Part shown: positions 57,658 to 64,000 of the stretch, piece after piece
How the letters are laid out: each line of letters begins with the position of its first letter
Numbering within the stretch: position 1 is the first letter of the stretch
Origin: Centroberyx gerrardi
Lineage: Eukaryota > Chordata > Actinopteri > Beryciformes > Berycidae
DNA length: 64,000 nt
Assembly (NCBI RefSeq): GCF_048128805.1
Contig: NC_136004.1
Span: forward strand, 19,094,185-19,158,184
Direction: 5' to 3'
Translations under genes and position numbers: made by a program
Notes under the pieces: generated by a model
The model's input: the letters and a program-made list of their open reading frames with translations, nothing else
The model's database searches: none
What the model was told of the DNA's origin: nothing

Positions 57658-57743
57658 GATGTCGATTCAACAATCCACGAAAGTCGAGAAGAAAGTAGAT
57701 TTTGACTGAGGTTTTGTATGTGGCACTCTCAGTTCACCCGGGC

Positions 57744-57779
57744 TATATATGAAGGAAAGAGACGCCTGACCTTTTCCCT
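57744..57779 (-). promoter_or_regulatory. acaa2 core promoter: TATA box and DR1 (PPRE-like) site
   Basis: On the minus strand AGGGAA-A-AGGTCA (57767-57779) is a direct repeat of nuclear-receptor half-sites with one-base spacing, followed 17 bp downstream by TATATA (57744-57749), about 90 bp before the start codon. DR1 sites bind PPAR/RXR or HNF4, which control beta-oxidation genes in vertebrates. The left half-site has two mismatches to AGGTCA. Function is inferred. Confidence 0.5.
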
Positions 57780-58150
57780 AAATAATGTGACGTAAGTTTC
57801 CAGTCGGGCAATAACATTCGACAAATATGTCACGCCTACTAAGTAAAATTAAGAATATTTGAAAGGGTAAAAAAATCACCAATGTAACACGTCATGTTTG
57901 TTATTGACGATATTTATAATGCGGCCAATAATTTGCCCATGTCTCGTTTTCCTGAGCAAACAAAAATACACGAAAGTGCCACCGCGAAATCTGTCATACG
58001 ACTTTGATGTTCAACGTCATCTGCCTGCGCCATCTCCGTTCTGTCGCAGCAGCATCAGTCAAGGGGACGAGCAATGATATGATTTGTAGCTGCATGTGGA
58101 CATTTCTTTCTCCGAGTATGTGTTTATAGTGAAGCAACAAAGTAGAAACC

Positions 58151-61068
58151 ATGTCTCTCGCTTTATCGCGTTCCCTCTGCAGGGTTTTATCCCGGCAGAC
58201 TGCTACATCCAGGTGAGTAGTTCCAGTTGGATATTATGACCTGTCTCTGGTAGCTAGCAAAGCCGCAGCTAGCTGGGTTAGGTTTTGCCTGCTATACCAT
58301 GTCAACACAACCATCAGCTAAATGCTGCTAACTTGGGCTGTGGTTGATAAAATTGTCTCGTCCAACAATAACCGTCCAGCAAATAGCATGTAGTCTCCTC
58401 TACCAGATACTCTGTGCAGTCACTTTCGACTTGGACTCGAGTCACAATTTTAATTACTTGAGACTTGACTTGATGCATGAAGAGAATACTTGAGACTTGA
58501 CTTTGACTTGTACTTTGATGATTTGAAAAGGTTTCTAAAGTCTTGACTATATGTGTAGATGACTTAGATTGAAAGTTATAAGAGTTGTTCCACCAGATAG
58601 ACTGAATTTAAATTGTTTTCTCAATTTGTATGGAATGATTGAATTTATTGAAGTTGAAACTGATTGTAGAAATCAAATTCATGATGTTTTTATCCTATTA
58701 AAACGATATTGCATTGAAAAAGTTTTTTTTTTTTTTTTTTTTACATTAAATTAGATTAAATTGATACTGGACTCTTGATTTGTTTTAACTTGACTTGGTG
58801 TTCTACGTTTAGACTTGACATTAATGACATGGACTTGACTTGGTAATCTACATTTAGACTTGGCCTGGGATTCAAGCAAAGTTGACTTGGTCACAATCGC
58901 TGTGAGGTTCTTTTCTAAATTAATTTGGCTGGTAAGACTGTCCAAGAGACTGCTGCTTCTTCCAAATCACTAGAGAAAGTTAGATTCCTACCAAAGATGA
59001 TGTAGCCTACCACCGACTTTTATTCTGTATTATTTTACAGCTTTTTGATGGGAGAAAATTGCCATGCTGTACAAAGTCCTTGGTTTGCATCGGTGATGAC
59101 ACTGAAGACATCTGCTCCCCTAAGGTAAGATGGTTCAGTCCAGACTGTGTGACTTGAGATGTTGTCATAACAAGTAACGCGGTTAAACATATCTACATCC
59201 ATATCTACATCATGTCTGAATGTCTGAATGTGCTCTGCTTTGTATTATGTAAGAGCGGAGCCCAAAAAGAAGAAGAAAGTGGACCCCAGGAGGGAGCAGA
59301 TGATGAGGGAGAGAATGAGGAAGAAGCTGAAGAAGATGGAGAAGGTCCCACCTGAGCTCATCCCCATAGAGGACTTCATCACTCCGGCCAAATTCCTGGA
59401 TGAAACGAGGTGCAGTTCATATCACTTCTGTCCACCATGCAGATATGTTCACCATATTTTATACATTGATTCATCGTCTCAAAAGTTAATTCTTACTTTT
59501 GTTTAACATATTCTCCATTTACATGCTTCTACTCGGACATAATATCTGAAAGCATAAAATAAATGTTCACTTTTATGCTGACAACACAATACACAATATT
59601 GACAATGATAGTGCGATTATTTTGCTTAATATTGTTATTGAGATATCAATTGTAATACAATATACAGACACAGGTATTTCAATATTTTAGATTTTTCAGC
59701 CGACAAGAAACATATTTAATAATTTGCTCTGTTTGAATACACTGAAAGTGTGTTTACAATGTGTAATTTCATCCATATGCCAGAAATTGCTTAGGAGTTC
59801 ATTTTGAGCAACCACCATTCTGATAAAATAATTGCAGCCTCATGCGATTTGGAAATTGAAGTAGTTCACATTGCGATTTTCTTAAAATTAATTGTGCAGC
59901 CCTTACAATGCTGGAGGTCACAGAATTCTTCGTGCCAGTATAAAGACAGCAGCAAGAATGTAATTGGATGTAATTTTTGATGCAAATTTGAGTTTTGACA
60001 AACACATTTAGACATGTGCAATCATGTTTTTCTCAAATGAAAAATGTTTCCAAAATGAAGCAGTTTTTATCCTTAAGTAAGAAGTCATCCATGCTTTTAT
60101 ATCTTCTCACTTTAACTAGTCTGTATTCCTGCCTCAGTCTAAAGTTCCTCTTTCCTTTCCAACTTGTACAAAATGCAGCAGCATTTTTACTGGAACAGAC
60201 AAGATCACATCACCTCGAATTTATCATCTATTGGTTACCTGTTAAGTTTTAGAATTGACTTTACTGATCACTTTTAAGGCATGGATTTAGGGATCGGTCT
60301 GGCACCAAACTATATCACAGTCCTTTTAACCCCATATGAGCCGGAGGTCCTCATGTAGATCCCGACTGGCTGTTCCAAAATGTACATCAAAAAGCCGATC
60401 AGGCTTTTGGCATCAGAGCTCCCAGACTTGGGAACGACCTGCCTGAGGAGCTCAGGCTGGAGAAATCATTTCTTAAAACACATTTTTATAACTTTTATGT
60501 ATAGGTCTTGTCTTTCACCTAAATTTTTATGGTTTACTTTTATGTTCTTACCTTGCTTTCACTTTGCTGTCAATTTTTTACTCCCTTATGAAGTGTTTTG
60601 TAACCATTTTAAGAAGTGCTATATAAAGTTTATTTTCACTGTTTTACAAAGGGAACGCTTTACACCAAGGCTGTCCTTTGAGGAGAGCGAGCGCCGAGCT
60701 CTGCTACTGAAGGAGTGGTGTCGTTACAAACAGGTTATCTGACTTACTTTTCACAACTCCATCACTTTAAAACTCTGCCCAAACCACAGCATCACGTACA
60801 GCTTCTGGGCTAAATGTGCTCATCGGTCTGTTTGTTGCAGAAGCAGCACATGGCTGAAATGGAGGCTATTGAAGTTGCTCTGGAGGCCCAGAGGGAAGCG
60901 CTGCAGGAGCTCAGGATCGAGTCTGAGGAGCTTTACCGGGCAGCGCTGAAGCCCGACACCCTTCTCTTTCCCTTCAGTCACGAAGGACCCAGCTACACAC
61001 CGCCCAAGGCCAACTATGATGCACCCGATGGCAAATACAATGACATCACCAAAGTCTACACTCAGTGA
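58151..61068 (+). CDS. mrpl40: Mitochondrial ribosomal protein L40
   Basis: Component of the mitochondrial large ribosomal subunit. Coding exons: 58151-58212, 59041-59124, 59254-59409, 60652-60733, 60841-61068; 203 aa in frame (human 206). The N-terminus [20 protein letters not shown] is arginine/serine-rich without acidic residues, as expected of a mitochondrial presequence. Family blocks follow: [57 protein letters not shown], a long charged helix [18 protein letters not shown], and the conserved end [30 protein letters not shown]. Human has a few extra residues after KVYTQ. The gene is divergent from acaa2 (493 bp between start codons) and next to the C22orf39 orthologue, as on human 22q11. 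A candidate poly(A) signal ATTAAA lies at 61362-61367. Confidence 0.95.
58430..58900. repeat. ACTTGAGACTTGACTTG-type simple repeat
   Basis: Degenerate repeats of GACTTGA/ACTTGACTT words in two clusters (58430-58550 and 58765-58890) are separated by AT-rich sequence and a poly(T) run (58720-58742). This kind of repeat is common in fish introns. It fills much of mrpl40 intron 1. Confidence 0.6.
59560..59905. repeat. Dispersed AT-rich repeat, copy 2
   Basis: It contains GCGATTTGGAAATTGAAGTA, CATTGCGATTTT and ATTAATTGTGCAGCCCTT, matching 49100-49425. Located in an mrpl40 intron. Confidence 0.5.
60110..60645 (+). mobile_element. Rex1-like LINE, 3' end fragment
   Basis: Decayed RT C-terminal blocks are readable: CAAAATGCAGCAGCATTTTT (QNAAAFLL), CTATTGGTTACCTGTTAAG (decayed HWLPVK) and GCATCAGAGCTCCCAGACTTGGGAACGACC (decayed W/LGNDLP). 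The tail is GTGCTATATAAAGTTTATTT. The fragment ends within about 10 bp of the mrpl40 exon 4 acceptor. Same type as 19090-19510. Confidence 0.75.
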
Positions 61069-62212
61069 TGAAAATGGAACATATATGTGGGTGCAGCTGG
61101 TGTGTAAATTGTCACTTACTGTGTGTCCTTACATGATTCAACCAGCCAAACAGATGAAATCAGACATTGAGGCTTTCAGCAGCCTAAGTGCTAAGGAAGG
61201 AACAGATATTTCCAAATAACAGTATGATCACTTCAGTTCTATCATAGATTTGTATCAAATGTGTGAACATTAGTGAATTAGAACTATTGAATCTAGTTAT
61301 AGTTTGTTTTTCCACATCCATGCCTCTGTATAAAACATAACTTGTAAGTAAACCAATATAAATTAAAATTTACATTGTTTTTTTTAATGATATGCTTTGT
61401 TCGGAATTACTTTATACATTTTATGGTATTAAGCAAAACAATGGAAGGCACATCCTTCATTACTGAATCTTGAAAACATTTATACATCCCTTAATTTGAC
61501 AAGACTATAGTATCCGTCTTACACTGAACAGTAAAATAGAGCAGCCAGTGTCAAATGCATCAAACCCATTTACTGAGGCAGAATGCTGTCGGCTTCTATG
61601 CTTCAATTTACACAACCTGTGGACAATGAAACATTTAGGATTGGTAAAAAGGATAGTAACACCTACACAGAAACCATATCATTGTAATTCACTGGTAAAA
61701 TGCCTGTTGATTCACACTATCATCCTCATGATTGAGCACCAGATGCTGCTGTCACTACTGAAATACACAAATTACTGTGTACCTGACAGTAAATATATTA
61801 TGCATTTTTAGGTGACAAACAGGTAGGTGTACATCCTTTTATGAACAAAATCCAAAAATTGAAGACATGCGCTACTTCCAGTAGACAAGATCTCGTGAAT
61901 CATTTTGAAATTGGAAATAACATAACATTAAATCATTTCAATTTCAACACATTTTTATCCACTCGCAGCCATGTGATGACGCTCTGGTAGCTTATCGATT
62001 GTATAAATTCAATACAGAGTTCTCCAAGCTCTGGCCTACTTCAAAAGCTGCACCTTGCAAGGCCAGAAACTATCTATAGCAGCATTCCACTGAATACAGT
62101 CTCTCCAGCACTCAAGGATTCTGCACGTCCATGCAGTGAAATCTGTCTCGACTATTACTTTCACTTTGGTTTGGTCACCATGGAGCCAAGACAGCACTTC
62201 ACTAGCAAGAGT
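61069..62212. other. mrpl40 / C22orf39 convergent 3' region
   Basis: Holds the mrpl40 3'UTR up to about 61390 (ATTAAA at 61362) and, on the other strand, the expected 3'UTR of the C22orf39 orthologue. No coding exon or clear repeat recognised. Confidence 0.45.
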
Positions 62213-63174
62213 TCAGGAGTCCTGAGGCTTTTCCTGGTTCAGGGGCATATGCCAGTCTCTGGGAGGGTCTCGCCTCAGTTCCCAAACTGGGGTGAACTTT
62301 CTCTGCTCTGCCACTCTGTTCCTTTCACTCCTCAGTAACGCTTCCTGCAAAACAGAGACACATTAGAAATTTAAAAAAAAAAAAGCCTATGAGTTGTTGG
62401 GTGAAAGTCAGACATATGCACTGATTCCAGACTGGGCCTTACAGACTTCCTCTTTGTGTTCACTTCATCGATTTGAGACAACTTTTCACACTCAAATCCA
62501 GTGACTTAGCTCATGATATAAGCACTGACTGTAACATGCGTTTTGAATGTAAAAATAAGTGATGAATGTATTTTGAAGCTCTAGATTCTATTTGATATAT
62601 GGTTTCTAAATATTAAAACAAAATGGATATGTACAGTGAGTGGAATCTCAAGGATGCAAAGAGATTATATAGTCTGGGGGCATTTTTAATGCCAGTTAGA
62701 ATTAAATGTAAGACCAATTTCACATCTGAAATAAGTGTGAAAATGAAATCAACTGAAGACCTAGCAGACTATACATCAGTATGACTGGGTTGATTTCTCA
62801 CTGGAAAAAAGTGCACCAAAAAGCTGCAATATTTTAAAGACATCTAAAACTGATTTTGCTCTATACAACTATATGAAAAACCCTTTAAGGACTCAAGTTT
62901 AGATAGTATAAGATAGTTCAAGATTTTTTCAGGACATGCAGACATCCTGGATAGTCATAAAATGCAGGATTGGGGATTTCAACAATGACACCTCATGCAG
63001 TTGTACCTTGGCCTCTGTGCCTGTGTGTTTCTCCCATTCCCTGCAGCTGTAGTAGTCCTCTTTCCACTGCTGGCAGGTCGGGGACGTCCCATAGGTGTAA
63101 TAGTGGTGGAAACGGTTCCACAGGCTTTTGCAGTGTTTGAACTCACTCATGTAGTTATCACAGGTACGAGGTGG
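62213..63174 (-). CDS. C22orf39 / synaptic plasticity regulator PANTS orthologue (first exon missing)
   Basis: Two coding exons on the minus strand, 63007-63174 and 62213-62344, join in frame to 99 aa after an upstream exon. The first begins PPRTCDNYMSEFKHC and the second ends DWHMPLNQEKPQDS. A pair of CX9C motifs is visible (C-DNYMSEFKH-C and C-QQWKEDYYS-C), the twin-CX9C fold seen in small intermembrane-space or synaptic proteins. Human C22orf39 has the same layout with a short first exon (about eight residues) ending just before PPR, so the missing part is small. I could not find a convincing start exon between 63175 and 64000. Adjacent mrpl40 supports the assignment (human 22q11). Confidence 0.9.
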
Positions 63175-63189
63175 CTATATGGACGGACA

Positions 63190-63465
63190 GAGTACAAGTA
63201 CTAAGACAATGAAATGCAGTTTAGCATCTAACCAGAAGTGCAAAAGAAGCAGTAACAGTGCAGTGCAATGTAATGTACATATGTATAATATATAAATAGA
63301 ATAAGCTGTAAGGGTAGTATGAATGTGCTAAGATATATACAGTATGAACAGTATTAACAGTATCAACAGTATGAACAGTGGATATGAGTATGCAAGATAT
63401 ATGAATATGCAAGATGTATATAATAATATATGTAGTATATGCAGTATGGTGTAAGGTATGGTGTA
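63190..63465 (-). mobile_element. L2-like LINE 3' end, second copy
   Basis: Reverse complement of the 3' end of the element at 5160-6960 (matching about 6640-6925), including GCACTTCTGGTTAGATGCTA, AACTGCATTTC and TTGTCTTAGTACTTGTACTC. Identity looks high by eye. It stops after CTCTGT, lacking the CAATGACAATAAAG and TCTAA tail. It ends about 12 bp upstream of the C22orf39 exon acceptor on the same strand. Confidence 0.85.
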
Positions 63466-63625
63466 TCCTCTACTGTGTGCTTTTGGGGAAGGTCATACAT
63501 TATTTCTATTTTAATTAATTAGGCTATAGCAAACGTGCTGAAAGCATCACAAAGAAGACGAGTGAACTTGGATAATACACTGGCAGAGCAAATTTAAGAT
63601 CAACCTGAAGAGGACGTTGTTAGAA

Positions 63626-63630
<5 letters not shown>

Positions 63631-63713
<83 letters not shown>
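63631..63713. repeat. (GT)n microsatellite
   Basis: About 83 bp of uninterrupted GT. Confidence 0.95.
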
Positions 63714-63714
<1 letters not shown>

Positions 63715-63830
63715 AACTTGTAACATTAGCCAACCCAAATAATAACAGCGCCTCCTTGAGGTTGCAACAGATGAATCTCAGCATCCAGGCAATCTTTCGT
63801 GGCTGGTGATACATTTATTTAGTTTTCGAA

Positions 63831-63974
63831 ATGGACTGGTTAGATTATACTTCGAAAGGTTTGCCTTCCATGCAAATCGTGAAACAAAAGAAAGCGTTGG
63901 CTAGCTTAGCGTCTGATGTATCGTCTCTGTCCGACATGGATCACTGGAAAGGTTACGTTGTCCAGTTAGCACAT
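63831..63974 (+). other. Unassigned 47-codon ORF at the right edge
   Basis: ATG at 63831 opens MDWLDYTSKGLPSMQIVKQK and continues to a stop at 63972-63974. It could be the first exon of a divergent gene (HIRA lies next to C22orf39 in human), but it does not resemble the start of HIRA as I know it and no strong donor is present. Unrecognised; may be chance. Confidence 0.2.
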
Positions 63975-64000
63975 TAGCTAATCACCTAGCTAACTACTTT

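Noticed and set aside
63547-63814. Minus-strand ORFs with HTHTHT repeats
   Set aside because: Translation of the GT microsatellite at 63631-63713, with no recognisable domain.

Overview
The window is a gene-dense piece of a ray-finned fish (teleost) chromosome. The evidence is vertebrate genes with canonical GT-AG introns, short introns, very many long CA/TG microsatellites, and fish-type repeats: L2-like and Rex1-like LINE tails, tRNA-derived SINEs and small inverted-repeat elements. There are no operons, prokaryotic genes, CRISPR arrays, rRNA or tRNA genes. I found no novel multi-gene system; the interest lies in how mobile DNA meets splice sites and in several promoter elements.

Layout from left to right: about 1-3.2 kb repeat-rich 5' flank; ikbkb (+, CDS 3214-19714); an intergenic stretch where ikbkb and vdac3 converge (19.7-22.7 kb); vdac3 (-, 22728-26826, probable non-coding first exon near 32.0 kb); enkd1 (+, 34206-36483); polb (+, 37255-42488); dynll1-like (+, 45795-46590); rpl6 (-, 47609-50958, TOP exon near 51.66 kb); acaa2 (-, 53104-57657); mrpl40 (+, 58151-61068); the C22orf39/PANTS orthologue (-, 62213-63174, first exon not found). 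The last 0.8 kb holds a second copy of the L2 3' tail, a long TG tract and an unassigned short ORF.

The genes do not form a pathway. They are housekeeping or signalling genes that are neighbours by chromosomal history: IKK-beta (NF-kB activation), VDAC3 (mitochondrial outer-membrane pore), ENKD1 (microtubule/centriole protein), DNA polymerase beta (base-excision repair), dynein light chain LC8, ribosomal protein L6, mitochondrial 3-ketoacyl-CoA thiolase (beta-oxidation), mitoribosomal L40 and a small twin-CX9C protein. From memory of human maps, the ikbkb/vdac3/polb block matches 8p11, dynll1/rpl6 matches 12q24 and mrpl40/C22orf39 matches 22q11, while enkd1 and acaa2 come from other human chromosomes.

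Gene models were assembled by hand: exon ends were placed at GT/AG sites that keep the frame and match remembered vertebrate proteins. Computed lengths are ikbkb 743 aa, vdac3 283, enkd1 360, polb 336, dynll1 89, rpl6 259, acaa2 397, mrpl40 203, and C22orf39 99 aa without its first exon. All retain the expected key residues where checked.
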